Positions 31,303-40,672 are shown, counted from the first letter of the stretch. The stretch: 64,000 nt of DNA from Lewinellaceae bacterium (GCA_020636105.1 JACJYL010000002.1:1-64000); one strand, 5' to 3'. Notes: generated from the sequence alone by a model not told the origin. Program-made: numbers and translations.

Positions 31303-32085
31303 ATGAGAATGATCAAAACGCTGGTGGTAGATGATGAACCCTTTGCACGTGCAAGGATACTCAAATTGCTGGAAGAGTTTGATTTTATTACTGTTATCGG
31401 AGAATGTAAGAATGGTAAAGAAGCCGTTGCCCAAATCCAGAATTACAAACCGGATCTCGTTTTTCTCGACATCCAGATGCCCGATTTTAGTGGTTTTGAA
31501 GTCCTTGCCAAAAGTGAGAAGCAAAAACTTCCCTTTATCATTTTTGTCACGGCATTTAATCAATATGCACTGAAAGCTTTTGATGTAAAAGCAGTAGACT
31601 ATCTGCTTAAGCCTTATGATAACGACCGTTTTGCCCAGGCATTGGAACATGCCCGGGATCAGATCATTCAAAAAGATGAGTCATTACTCCACAAGAAAAT
31701 GGTCGGCCTGCTCGAGGAACATGTCCAACAACAGGAGGACATCAAATTTAAACTGGAAATAAAAGATAAAGGCAAGGTTTCCAGGATCAATGCCTTTGAC
31801 ATTTATTACCTTGAGGCCCAGGGCAATTATATAAAAGTTCACCTTGCCGATAAAAGTTTTATGATCCGGGAAACCCTGCAAAATATAAAATCAACCCTGG
31901 AAAAAAATACCTTTTTACAAATCCATCGCTCGGTGATGATCAATACAAATTATATTAACCAGGTCAAGTACACCGGCAATAATCAATACCAATTAATTCT
32001 AAAAAACGGCACCTCTCTCCATTCCAGCCGAAGTTACAAAACCGACATTCAAACCTACCTGAATGAAGTAGATTCGGGGGAATAA
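31303..32085 (+). CDS. LytTR-family response regulator
   Basis: 260 residues. Receiver domain (residues 1 to about 120) with VVDDEPFAR, the phosphoacceptor D56 in VFLDIQMPD, the Thr/Ser switch in FVTAF and Lys in YLLKPY. The C-terminal LytTR DNA-binding domain (about 150-258) contains YYLEAQGNYIKVHL, FLQIHRSVMINTNYI and NGTSLHSSRSYK. Together with the preceding kinase it forms a classic LytS/LytTR two-component system. A start at the third codon (ATG) is equally possible. The target operon is not evident. Confidence 0.94.
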   Translation: MRMIKTLVVDDEPFARARILKLLEEFDFITVIGECKNGKEAVAQIQNYKPDLVFLDIQMPDFSGFEVLAKSEKQKLPFIIFVTAFNQYALKAFDVKAVDYLLKPYDNDRFAQALEHARDQIIQKDESLLHKKMVGLLEEHVQQQEDIKFKLEIKDKGKVSRINAFDIYYLEAQGNYIKVHLADKSFMIRETLQNIKSTLEKNTFLQIHRSVMINTNYINQVKYTGNNQYQLILKNGTSLHSSRSYKTDIQTYLNEVDSGE

Positions 32086-32197
32086 GGAAGCTTTGGAGCA
32101 GAAAACAAAGTGAAAAAGACTTTTTTTTAAGATAATTTTAAGATTTCGCCCTCTTTTTTATCCGCTCGTCACAATTCAAACCATTCATCACAAAACA

Positions 32198-32229
32198 TTT
32201 GTACTCCATTTCATCTGTCCTTAACTTTG
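32198..32229 (+). promoter_or_regulatory. Bacteroidota-type promoter (TTTG and TAACTTTG)
   Basis: TTTG at 32198-32201 and TAACTTTG at 32222-32229 are separated by 20 bp, close to the -33/-7 spacing of this phylum. It precedes the DUF2911 gene (ATG at 32303) and is the best complete promoter match I found in the window. Confidence 0.6.
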
Positions 32230-32302
32230 GTTTAAAGAAATCACCTGACTGCTTTTTAACCTTTCCGACGGGTAATTGACTGCAGTCAACAAAACACCTG
32301 AC

Positions 32303-33592
32303 ATGCAAAAGTATTACACAACCATCGCTTCACTGTTATTGGTGATGATCCTGCCCTTTGCCGGGATCAGCCAAACACAATTAACCACTACACCACGTGC
32401 CAGTCAAAAGGCGGCAACCATGCAACGAATCGGCCTGGCGGACATCACTGTAACCTATCATCGTCCCGCTGCCAAAGATCGTGAGATATGGGGAAAACTG
32501 GTTCCCTATGGCACGGTTTGGAGAGCCGGGGCCAATGAAAATACCACCATCGAATTCAGCCGGGATGTAAAAATTGAGGGAAAGCCTATCAGTGCCGGAA
32601 TTTATGGCCTACACCTCATTCCTGAAGCAACAAAATGCACGGTTATTTTTTCCAACAATAGTACTTCCTGGGGAAGTTTCACCTACAATCCTGCAGAGGA
32701 TGCACTTCGGGTAGAGGGCCGGTTGGTGCCTACAAAACACGATTATGAACTGGTGACCTTTGAATTTGAAGAGGTTCAGAGATCCTCTGCCGTGTGCAAC
32801 CTCAAGTGGGGCAACAAAAAAGTGGCCTTCACCATTGAATCCGAGGTGGACCATGATGCCATTGCCAGTCTGAGAAACGAACTCAGGGATCGTCCCGGTT
32901 TCAGCTGGCAGGGATATAATGAGGCCGCTGCCTATTGCCTGCAAAATGAAGTGAACCTCCAGGAGGGCCTGCAATGGGCCACCCAATCTGTTTTCATGAA
33001 TCCCAACCCCATAAATTTGAGGACCAAAGCGCTTTTGACAGGAAAGATAAATGGACAGGGAAATAAAACTGAAGCACTAAATCAAAGCATCGCTTCTTTT
33101 ACCAATGATCTCAACAATCAGCCCTGTACCTGGAAAGAATGGAATGCAGCAGCAACCTTTGCCAGCCAGAATAAAGCCTACGACGAAGCCCTTGCCTTTG
33201 TCGAAAAATCTATCGACATGAATCCAAATATGACCAATATGATGGCAAAGGTGAATATTTTGGAAGCCAAAGGAGATGAAAAAATGGCCATGAAAGTAAA
33301 AAAAGAAGCCATTTCAAAGGGATCTAATGCAGAATTGAACAATTACGGTTATCAGTTGATGTTCGGTGGAAAAATCAATGAAGCCGTAGAAATCTTTGAA
33401 GCCAACACGGAAAAAAATCCCAAGGATCCCAATGCATGGGACAGCCTTGCGGAAGGATATAAAAATAAAGGCGATAAGGAAAATGCCATCAAAGCCTGTA
33501 AAAAAAGCCTTTCACTGAATCCCCAGCCAAACGTAAAAGCCAATACACTGAATACACTGCGCAGCCTCGGGGTAGATACCGATGACATGTAA
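32303..33592 (+). CDS. DUF2911 protein with TPR repeats
   Basis: 429 residues from the ATG at 32303; a TTG at 32276 would add nine residues before the signal peptide. Signal peptide MQKYYTTIASLLLVMILPFAGISQ. DUF2911 domain (about 35-185) with ITVTYHRPAAKDREIWGKLVPYGTVWRAGANENTTIEF and the ISAGIYGLHLIP strand. The second half has TPR-like helices, clearest at the end (NPKDPNAWDSLAEGYKNKGDKENAIKACKKSLSLNP). Periplasmic or exported. The biochemical role of DUF2911 is unknown. Single gene closed by a strong terminator. Confidence 0.9.
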   Translation: MQKYYTTIASLLLVMILPFAGISQTQLTTTPRASQKAATMQRIGLADITVTYHRPAAKDREIWGKLVPYGTVWRAGANENTTIEFSRDVKIEGKPISAGIYGLHLIPEATKCTVIFSNNSTSWGSFTYNPAEDALRVEGRLVPTKHDYELVTFEFEEVQRSSAVCNLKWGNKKVAFTIESEVDHDAIASLRNELRDRPGFSWQGYNEAAAYCLQNEVNLQEGLQWATQSVFMNPNPINLRTKALLTGKINGQGNKTEALNQSIASFTNDLNNQPCTWKEWNAAATFASQNKAYDEALAFVEKSIDMNPNMTNMMAKVNILEAKGDEKMAMKVKKEAISKGSNAELNNYGYQLMFGGKINEAVEIFEANTEKNPKDPNAWDSLAEGYKNKGDKENAIKACKKSLSLNPQPNVKANTLNTLRSLGVDTDDM

Positions 33593-34073
33593 GTTCAGTT
33601 AACCATAAAAATATATAAAATTAATGATGATGTGGCATGGCGGTTTGATCCTAAGGGATTGAACCGCCTTTTTTTGTTAAAAATATTTCCCCTTCCGTAC
33701 CATAGCTTTTCACCAAAATAAAATGTGCCACTCACCTGTCAGTAAGTGGCACCTTTACATAAGCCAGTAAATAATTATTCTTAATACGGTCGACCCTGAT
33801 TTTGTAGACGCTTAGTTTATTTTTTCATTTTTTCTGATGGCTAAAAAAAAGAGTGCAACGCCAAAAATTACAATTCAGGCTCCACCCTGGTAATTTCCCC
33901 TTCCGGACATCTGCCTGTTGCACTCCTTAAATTATCATTTAACCTTTTTTTTAAAAAACATTGCCCGCGTTTTTGGATTACTCCGATTACTTGCGAAATT
34001 TATCCTTATCAATTCAACCCGGGCAATGATTCACAAATCATAATATCACCTGAACATATAAAAAACAATTACC
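33593..34073. other. Intergenic region with three long inverted repeats
   Basis: After the terminator come three separate inverted repeats with different arms: GTGCCACT at 33725-33732 / AGTGGCAC at 33745-33752; GAGTGCAAC at 33851-33859 / GTTGCACTC at 33917-33925; CATTGCCCG at 33959-33967 / CGGGCAATG at 34020-34028. The last two enclose loops of 57 and 52 nt. No ORF is present. They could be structured leader RNA of the ggt gene or remnants of small mobile elements. Confidence 0.7.
33639..33676 (+). terminator. Rho-independent terminator after the DUF2911 gene
   Basis: GGCGGTT at 33639-33645 pairs with AACCGCC at 33662-33668 and is followed by seven T. It lies 46 bp after the stop codon. Confidence 0.85.
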
Positions 34074-35792
34074 ATGCCAAAAATAAAATCCTTACACTTC
34101 ACCTTGCTTTTGGCCTTTATTTTCGGGGCTTTCGCGTGTAAAAAAAATTTTCCTGCCCCTCCCTATGAAGCCACCAAAAGTATGGTAAGTGACTCGGCAA
34201 TGGTCGTTTCGGCCCACCCTTTAGCTACTACGGCAGGAGTCGATATCTTAAGAAAAGGAGGTAATGCCATTGACGCTGCGATTGCCGTTCAATTTGCCCT
34301 GGCGGTGGTTTATCCCCGGGCTGGCAACATTGGTGGTGGTGGATTTTTGGTTTACAGATCCAATACAGGACAAACCGCAGCCCTTGATTACCGGGAAAAA
34401 GCACCCCAAAAAGCTGGGCGAGACATGTACCTTGACGAACAAGGCAACGTCATTGAGAATATGAGTACTTTAGGACATTGGGCAGTCGGTGTCCCGGGTA
34501 CGGTTGCCGGTATGGTTGCGGCCCATGAAAAGTACGGGAAACTCCCCATGGAAACACTCCTGGCTCCCGCCATTGAACTCGCTAAAAACGGGTTTGGAAT
34601 CACTGAGCAGGAAGCCAACCGTTTGAACGAATTCCAGGAAGCGTTCAAGAAAGTGAATGATAAACCCAATGCATTCATCCGTCCAAACTGGAAAGCCGGT
34701 GACCTGCTGGTTCAGTCGCAACTCGCAAAAACGCTCGAACGCATCAGGGATCTTGGCATGGCAGGGTTTTACGAAGGGCAAACCGCCCAAAAAATTGTGG
34801 ATGAAATTCAAAGCGGCGGCGGTATTATCAGTTTACAGGATCTGAAGGATTATCGGGCCGTCTGGAGAGATCCCATCATAGAAACCTATAAAAACTATAA
34901 AATCATTTCAATGCCCCCTCCCTCCAGCGGAGGAGTCGCCTTGGCACAACTCCTCAAAATGATTGAACCCTATCCGATTGAATTGCTTGGATTCCACTCC
35001 AAAGAGACCATTCACCTCATGGCGGAGGCTGAAAGAAGGGTGTATTCGGATCGGGCAAAACACTTAGGGGATATAGACTTTTATGAGGTTCCAATGGAAC
35101 AATTGCTGGATAGTTTTTATCTGGCTGGCAGGATGAGTGATTTTTCAATGGATTCCGCTACCATCAGCAACACTGTGAACGCGGGTAATTTTAATATGCT
35201 CAAGGAGAGCTTTGAAACCACCCATACTTCAATTGTTGATCGGGAAGGCAATGCCACTTCCGTCACCACCACCTTAAACTCCAATTACGGCAGCAAAGTA
35301 GTAGTGGATGGGGCCGGATTTTTTCTCAACAACGAAATGGATGACTTTAGTATAAAACCCGGGGTGCCCAATCAATTTGGCTTATTGGGAGCAGAAGCCA
35401 ATGCCATTCAACCCGGCAAAAGAATGCTGAGTTCGATGACCCCTACCATATTTGAAAAAAATGGAAAATTGTTTATGGTCGCTGGTACGCCGGGAGGTTC
35501 GACGATCATTACCGCCGTTTTCCAGGTCTTTGTCAATGTGGCCGAGTTCCATATGCCCCTGGATCAGGCCATTGAAGCCAAAAGATTTCACCACCAATGG
35601 CTGCCCGATGAGATCCTTATTGAAGAAGGCAGCCTGACAGACCAGCAAAAATCTGACCTTGCTGCTCTGGGGCACCAATTCAGGGAAGTCAAATACATGG
35701 CCATCGTAAAAGCGATTCAGGTGCTGGATAATGGCCGGCTCCAGGGCTGCGGCGACCCCAGGAACCCGGATGATACGGCAAAAGGATATTAA
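34074..35792 (+). CDS. ggt: Gamma-glutamyltransferase, lipoprotein type
   Basis: 572 residues. N-terminal lipoprotein signal (LLLAFIFGAFACKK, Cys about residue 23). It cleaves and transfers gamma-glutamyl groups from glutathione-like substrates in the periplasm. The precursor self-cleaves before T382 in ETTHTSIVD, which becomes the nucleophile of the small subunit. Other signatures are GGNAIDAAIA, NIGGGGFLVYR, the MPPPSSGGVAL loop, LNNEMDDFS and the oxyanion-site segment PGKRMLSSMTP. Length and order are normal. The adjacent genes suggest no pathway partner. Confidence 0.97.
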   Translation: MPKIKSLHFTLLLAFIFGAFACKKNFPAPPYEATKSMVSDSAMVVSAHPLATTAGVDILRKGGNAIDAAIAVQFALAVVYPRAGNIGGGGFLVYRSNTGQTAALDYREKAPQKAGRDMYLDEQGNVIENMSTLGHWAVGVPGTVAGMVAAHEKYGKLPMETLLAPAIELAKNGFGITEQEANRLNEFQEAFKKVNDKPNAFIRPNWKAGDLLVQSQLAKTLERIRDLGMAGFYEGQTAQKIVDEIQSGGGIISLQDLKDYRAVWRDPIIETYKNYKIISMPPPSSGGVALAQLLKMIEPYPIELLGFHSKETIHLMAEAERRVYSDRAKHLGDIDFYEVPMEQLLDSFYLAGRMSDFSMDSATISNTVNAGNFNMLKESFETTHTSIVDREGNATSVTTTLNSNYGSKVVVDGAGFFLNNEMDDFSIKPGVPNQFGLLGAEANAIQPGKRMLSSMTPTIFEKNGKLFMVAGTPGGSTIITAVFQVFVNVAEFHMPLDQAIEAKRFHHQWLPDEILIEEGSLTDQQKSDLAALGHQFREVKYMAIVKAIQVLDNGRLQGCGDPRNPDDTAKGY

Positions 35793-35859
35793 AAGGGAAA
35801 AGGCTATTAAAAGGGAAAAGACTAAAGATTAAAGGCTAAAAAATAGTATCACAAAATAA

Positions 35860-35897
35860 AAAGAGCTTTGAAGAAATAAATCTCCAAAGCTCTTTTT
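35860..35897. terminator. Bidirectional terminator between ggt and a small membrane-protein gene
   Basis: AGAGCTTTG at 35862-35870 pairs with CAAAGCTCT at 35885-35893, flanked by A-run and T-run on either side, so it can serve both convergent genes. Confidence 0.85.
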
Positions 35898-35918
35898 GTT
35901 TTGTCTTGATCCTTGAAA

Positions 35919-36167
35919 CTATTGTCTGACCGGTATGAATTTTTTACCGGTTTCAAAAGCTTTTTGAATGATGCGAACATCAAGGAACAAGGCATCACTG
36001 CTATTGTTCTCTTGTTCTAATTCATCCGCTTCAACATATTCTGAATTGCGGAGCATCGTTCCTTTTTCGCTTGCTTCAGGTTGTTGAGTATTCAGGTATA
36101 TGGTACAGTAAATACTTACAACGGCAAGAACCAAATAGAGTGCGTGTTTAGCGTTAACGTTTTTCAT
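35919..36167 (-). CDS. Small single-span membrane protein
   Basis: 82 residues from the ATG at 36167; the longer frame to 36254 adds unlikely sequence. One hydrophobic helix near residues 9-25 (ALYLVLAVVSIYCTIYL), then an acidic, Ser/Asn/Glu-rich stretch, and a basic end (FETGKKFIPVRQ). No family recognised. It is kept because it has a good N-terminal membrane segment, a sensible start and a shared terminator on its 3' side. Confidence 0.6.
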   Translation of the reverse strand: MKNVNAKHALYLVLAVVSIYCTIYLNTQQPEASEKGTMLRNSEYVEADELEQENNSSDALFLDVRIIQKAFETGKKFIPVRQ

Positions 36168-36445
36168 TACTTTCAGGTGACTAATTTTTTTGACATAACC
36201 AAAAGTCTCGTAAAAATAACACTTTTCTACGAAAAGTATATCATAAATCGACAACTGGAATGGTTTTCGCTATAAAGACGATTTAAAAGAAAAAAGGTTG
36301 CAATGAAATGGGAATAATTTCAATAAAATTCGACTATTTTTTGCCTTAGAGATTTGATGAAAATAAATTGACATATTTGCCACCGCTTACCCCGTCCCTA
36401 AAAGGAGTCATCCCCCAATAGGTCAATTTATTTTTAAAGTGTTCC

Positions 36446-37165
36446 TTATAAATTTACTAGACTTTGGACGCAGGCTGCTTTTTAGAAAAAAGTTTTTGAG
36501 CTCCAATCAATCCTACAACTCGTTGATAATCAATTAAAAGTGACATAATAATAAAATTATAGTTTCCTATATGAGAATTTTATTTTTTCGACTTTCTGCA
36601 ATCTTTATAATTGCTCTAAAGTAAAAAAATAAAATAAAAAACATTTAAATAACTGTTAATCAATTACTTATTAAAATTAAATATATTGCTAGGTCGCAGT
36701 TCTATTTTGTGCCATTATTCAAACATTTGCGCAAAAAATTCTACATTCTATACCTAGCTATAGTATATACACAAATGTTTCTTTTGGGTATATATTATTC
36801 AACCCTTTCAGGGTTGCCAAATTTATTTTATTAAACAATGGATTACATCCATTGCCATTAATATTGATTCCCTTTCGGGAAGTAATGAGAAACGAATTAA
36901 TTGGATTATTCTGTAAAAAAAATCCCCAACGGGGATAAATCTCAATTAACACAGTATGAAATGCTGTGTTAAAACAATATCTGCAGGCAACCCTGAAATG
37001 GGTTGTATTTTATTGTATCCTAAAAATTTATAGTATATACGGTAGACGACGTCAGGAGGCAGGTAATGAAATGGAAACATTTCCAAATTTGCCTACCCTT
37101 TCACTTTGGGCACATTTTAGAACTGCGCCCTATTGGTTTACGTCCAAAGTCTAGTTATAAATTTA
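36446..37165. mobile_element. MITE-like non-coding element with TIRs and 11-bp target duplication
   Basis: The body 36457-37154 (698 bp) begins with CTAGACTTTGGACG (36457-36470) and ends with its exact reverse complement (37141-37154). Immediately outside both ends is the same 11-mer TTATAAATTTA in direct orientation (36446-36456, 37155-37165), as expected of a target-site duplication. No transposase is encoded, so it is a non-autonomous element. A further 19-bp imperfect inverted repeat (36695-36713 with 37109-37127, 16 of 19 matching) lies inside. The interior also holds a chain of hairpins. The family is not identified; 10-13 bp duplications are typical of IS4-like transposases among others. 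Confidence 0.8.
36759..37040. repeat. Six-hairpin array between 12-bp direct repeats
   Basis: TATAGTATATAC occurs at 36759-36770 and 37029-37040 in the same orientation. Between them are six small hairpins: CAACCCTTTCAGGGTTG (36800-36816), AATGGATTACATCCATT (36837-36853), TTCCCTTTCGGGAA (36868-36881), ATCCCCAACGGGGAT (36922-36936), TTAACACAG / CTGTGTTAA (36946-36972) and CAACCC / GGGTTG (36988-37005). The first and last share CAACCC arms, giving the block an overall mirror symmetry. Similar hairpin chains occur in other Bacteroidota genomes as I recall, but I cannot name the family. Confidence 0.8.
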
Positions 37166-37350
37166 ATTCCTCTTTGAGGGATGCCGGACCCAAATGCAAC
37201 CAAATGTTAATTTTTATCATTTTTTACGCATTGGACATTTAATTCGTTAAAAATTCATGCAAAATCCCAACCTATTTTAAAAATTAAAGCTCTCATTAAC
37301 TGGGCAGATGAATGAGTTTGTCCGAAAACAACTAAAACAACCTATTTTTT

Positions 37351-39711
37351 ATGCAAAAAAGATTCTACGCGCTCCTGTTGTTTTTTTGGACCACAGGACT
37401 GTTCTCTCAAAATTTCACCATTAGCGGTTACATTGAAGAAGCTTCTTCCGGGGAAAAACTGATTTCCGCCAACATTTTCGATCTAAAATCCGGGAAAGGT
37501 ACCGTCACCAACACCTATGGTTTTTACAGCCTCACCCTTCCAAAGGATTCGGTTGAACTCACCTTTTCCTATATTGGTTACCAATCAAAAACCATCAAAT
37601 TTTTTCTTAACAAAGATGAGACTTATCTCATCAAACTCGAGCCCATCCTGGAACTGGGTGAAATAGAAATCATCGGGGAAAGAGTCGAAAAAATTGAAGA
37701 GTCGAGCCAGATGAGCCAGGTGGATATCCCGGTCGAGCAGATCAAAAAGCTCCCTGCACTTTTAGGCGAAGTGGACGTTCTCAAAACCTTACAACTGCTG
37801 CCGGGGGTTCAATCCGGTGGAGAAGGCCAAAGCGGTTTATATGTCCGTGGAGGAAGTCCGGATCAAAACCTGGTGCTGCTCGACGGGGTGCCCGTGTATA
37901 ACGTTTCGCACCTGCTGGGCATTTTTTCTGTTTTTAACGCCGATGCCATCAAAAATGTAACGCTGACCAAAGGAGGGTTCCCGGCACGTTTCGGTGGGCG
38001 ATTGTCATCGGTGATTGAAATCAACATGAAAGAAGGAAATATGGAAGAATTTCATGGAGAAGGCTCCATTGGTCTCATTTCTTCCAAATTCACCCTGGAA
38101 GGACCTATCAAAAAAGGAAAAACCTCGTTCCTTCTTTCAGGAAGACGCACCTATGCTGATTTGATCTTCCGGCCGTTTATCAATGCCCTGGCCAGTTCAG
38201 AAGGGATAAAATCCAAACTCAAAGCCCACTTTTATGATCTCAATGTAAAAGTACAGCACAAGTTTAACGATAAACACAGGCTTTTTCTCAGCGTCTATTC
38301 GGGAGCCGATGTGTTTTACAATAAATTTGAAGAGGATCAGGATGTCTTTGAAGGAGGAATTGACTGGGGCAATGCCATTGCGGCCCTCAGATGGAACTAC
38401 CAGATCAACAACAAGCTTTTTGCCAATACCACGGTAACCTACAGCAATTACGATATCAACTTCCTGGCCGCCACCGAATTCAATGACGGCGATTTTACCG
38501 AAAAATTTTCGGCAAAATACCTCTCCGGAATAGAAGACGTCGCCGCGAAAGTAGATTTTGATTTCATCCCGATACCCAACCACTACATCCGTTTCGGTGG
38601 CAGTGCCACACACCACACTTATCGTCCGGGCGCACTAACGCTCAAAGGCAGTGATGGCACCTTTGAAATCGACACCCTTATTGGTTCACAAAACGCGTAT
38701 TCCATGGAATACAGCACGTATTTCGAGGATGATATCAGGCTTGGTGCATTAAAAGCCAATATCGGGGTTCATGCCTCTGCTTTTAATACGGAAGGAAAAT
38801 GGTACACCTCTCTTCAACCACGCATCGGATTACGTTACCTGCTCAGCAATAACCTGGCGATCAAAGCCTCCTATGCAGCCATGACGCAGTACATTAACCT
38901 GCTCACATTTGAAGGACTCAGCCTGCCCTCTGACCTTTGGCTGCCCAGTACTAAGTTGATTAAACCGCAAACTTCATGGCAAGCCGCCTTTGGGCTGGCC
39001 CGTACCTTTGGCAGTAAATACGAAGTGAGTGTTGAAGGGTTTTATAAAGAAATGAACAATGTTGTGTCCTACAAGGAAGGCGCCAGCTTCCTTTTCGGGT
39101 TGGAAAATGACTGGCAGGATAAAGTCACCCAGGGCAACGGCCAATCTTACGGACTCGAAGTTTTCCTGCAAAAAAAGAAAGGCCGTACCACCGGTTGGAT
39201 CGGCTACACCCTGAGCTGGAATTACCGACAGTTTGACGAATTAAATGGCGGCAAAGCTTATCCTTTTCGCTACGACCGAAGACACGACATCTCTGTTGTC
39301 GTAAGCCATGAATTAACTGATAACATCTCTATTTCCGGAGCATGGGTTTACGGCACCGGAAATGCCGTTACCCTTAATGTTTTCAGGTACCCTGTCGATG
39401 TGGACGGTTATTGGGATGGGGGAAACACTTCCTGGCTTTATTTTCGGGAAGTAGAATCAGGAGGACAGAAAAATGCCTTCAGGATGACCGATTATCACCG
39501 GCTGGATTTTAGCATTGAATTTAGAAAACAAAAACCAAAATACCTGCGCCATTGGACGGTAGGAGTTTACAATGCCTACAACCATAAAAATCCTTATTTT
39601 ATGATAGCCTCATCGGATTATAATCCGGATACCGGTACTTCGACCCGGAAATTCAAGGAAATCAGTATTTTACCCATTATCCCTTCCGTTTCATACGGCA
39701 TAAAATTTTAA
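37351..39711 (+). CDS. TonB-dependent receptor with N-terminal carboxypeptidase-like domain
   Basis: 786 residues. Signal peptide (to about residue 20), then a CarboxypepD_reg-like domain (FTISGYIEEASSGEKLISANIFD...GFYSLTLP...YIGYQSK, about 22-105). The plug domain follows (LPALLGEVDVLKTLQLLPGVQSGGEGQSGLYVRGGSPDQNLVLLDGVPVYN), then a 22-strand-type outer-membrane barrel ending in an aromatic/hydrophobic C-terminus (SYGIKF). It imports a ligand using TonB energy; the ligand is not deducible. The next gene is its DUF4249 partner, a pairing common in this phylum, 33 bp downstream, so they form an operon. Confidence 0.95.
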   Translation: MQKRFYALLLFFWTTGLFSQNFTISGYIEEASSGEKLISANIFDLKSGKGTVTNTYGFYSLTLPKDSVELTFSYIGYQSKTIKFFLNKDETYLIKLEPILELGEIEIIGERVEKIEESSQMSQVDIPVEQIKKLPALLGEVDVLKTLQLLPGVQSGGEGQSGLYVRGGSPDQNLVLLDGVPVYNVSHLLGIFSVFNADAIKNVTLTKGGFPARFGGRLSSVIEINMKEGNMEEFHGEGSIGLISSKFTLEGPIKKGKTSFLLSGRRTYADLIFRPFINALASSEGIKSKLKAHFYDLNVKVQHKFNDKHRLFLSVYSGADVFYNKFEEDQDVFEGGIDWGNAIAALRWNYQINNKLFANTTVTYSNYDINFLAATEFNDGDFTEKFSAKYLSGIEDVAAKVDFDFIPIPNHYIRFGGSATHHTYRPGALTLKGSDGTFEIDTLIGSQNAYSMEYSTYFEDDIRLGALKANIGVHASAFNTEGKWYTSLQPRIGLRYLLSNNLAIKASYAAMTQYINLLTFEGLSLPSDLWLPSTKLIKPQTSWQAAFGLARTFGSKYEVSVEGFYKEMNNVVSYKEGASFLFGLENDWQDKVTQGNGQSYGLEVFLQKKKGRTTGWIGYTLSWNYRQFDELNGGKAYPFRYDRRHDISVVVSHELTDNISISGAWVYGTGNAVTLNVFRYPVDVDGYWDGGNTSWLYFREVESGGQKNAFRMTDYHRLDFSIEFRKQKPKYLRHWTVGVYNAYNHKNPYFMIASSDYNPDTGTSTRKFKEISILPIIPSVSYGIKF

Positions 39712-39744
39712 AGGGTTCATTTTAAATGCTTAAAAACTAACAAC

Positions 39745-40653
39745 ATGAAATTCATACTCAATATATTAACTGCTTTTGTTTTGCCCGGTTTTATGATCTT
39801 AGGGCTTACGGCCTGCGATGAAGATACTTTTTCACAGGTCGTAGAAGTTGAAATCCCCGAACACAGATCGGCCGTAGTGTTGAACGGATTTTGGTTCAGT
39901 CAGGATTCTTTGTTGGACATGCTGGTTTCCAACAGCCTGAGCATCCTGGACAATTCAGACTTTACAGTGCCACAAGACGCTGACGTGAAATTGTACAAAA
40001 ACGGAAACCTATTAGGCAACCTGACCCTGAACCAGGAAATTTTCAAATACCAGATGCCCCTCAATGAATCGCTGGGTGCTGAGGGAGCCACCTATAAAAT
40101 CGAGGCCGTATTTGGGGATCTCGAGCCGGTAAGTGTGGAACAAACCATGCCCGGTTTGGTTGAGATCAAAGAAGCCAAATACCAGCCGGAGGGTACTTTT
40201 GACCCAACAGGGGAAAAGGTGGATGAATTTTCCATCACTTTTAACGACCCTCCGGGAGAAGAGAATTATTATCTGTTTCGCGCCTCAACCATTGAACAAT
40301 ACGAAGATTGGAACGGAGACACTATTACCTACAGGAACTACATCTATCTCGATTCCAATGACCCCATCGCCGAATACAGCGAAAAGGGTCTCATTTTTTC
40401 TGACAAGGCTTTTAATGGCAATGAATACACCATCAAAGGGTGGAATTACAGTTGGTGGGAGCAGGTGGAGAAATTTGAAATGGAACTCGTGAGCATCAGC
40501 AAAGACGGGTATTTATACCTCAGGTCCCTTGAAAATTATAACAATGCCGAAGGCAACCCTTTCGCTCAGCCTGCAACGGTTTATAGCAATATTCAAAACG
40601 GGTACGGAATTTTTGCGTTGGGAGCCTCAGATAAAGTATTGATTTACAGATAA
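39745..40653 (+). CDS. DUF4249 family lipoprotein
   Basis: 302 residues. Lipoprotein signal with GLTACDED (Cys about residue 24). DUF4249 layout: an N-terminal strand region with VVLNGFWF, a transthyretin-like section (DADVKLYKNGNLLGNLTLN...GATYKIEAVFGDLEPVSVEQTMP), and the C-terminal YLYLRSLENYNNAEGNPFAQPATVYSNIQNGYGIFALGA, which is the family's best-conserved segment. Such proteins accompany TonB-dependent receptors and may act as their surface accessory, comparable in position to SusD-like partners. It is closed by a strong terminator. Confidence 0.92.
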   Translation: MKFILNILTAFVLPGFMILGLTACDEDTFSQVVEVEIPEHRSAVVLNGFWFSQDSLLDMLVSNSLSILDNSDFTVPQDADVKLYKNGNLLGNLTLNQEIFKYQMPLNESLGAEGATYKIEAVFGDLEPVSVEQTMPGLVEIKEAKYQPEGTFDPTGEKVDEFSITFNDPPGEENYYLFRASTIEQYEDWNGDTITYRNYIYLDSNDPIAEYSEKGLIFSDKAFNGNEYTIKGWNYSWWEQVEKFEMELVSISKDGYLYLRSLENYNNAEGNPFAQPATVYSNIQNGYGIFALGASDKVLIYR

Positions 40654-40672
40654 AACGCAGCGTTTTTTCATA

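Larger units (their letters stand above)
36168..37350. other. Gene-free 1.2-kb region, mostly a transposon-like element
   Basis: Very AT-rich, with no credible ORF (short frames at 36758-36952 and 36966-37154 lack any family signal). Most of it is the inverted-repeat-bounded element 36457-37154 described separately. The flanks, 36168-36445 and 37166-37350, show nothing I can name apart from the upstream region of the TonB receptor. Confidence 0.75.

Noticed and set aside
33851..34028. Possible integron attC sites
   Set aside because: Arms do not fit the RYYYAAC / GTTRRRY core sites and there is no integrase or cassette array nearby.
36758..37154. Two 62-64 codon ORFs inside the mobile element
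   Set aside because: They run across hairpins, lack any motif and have no starts with context support.
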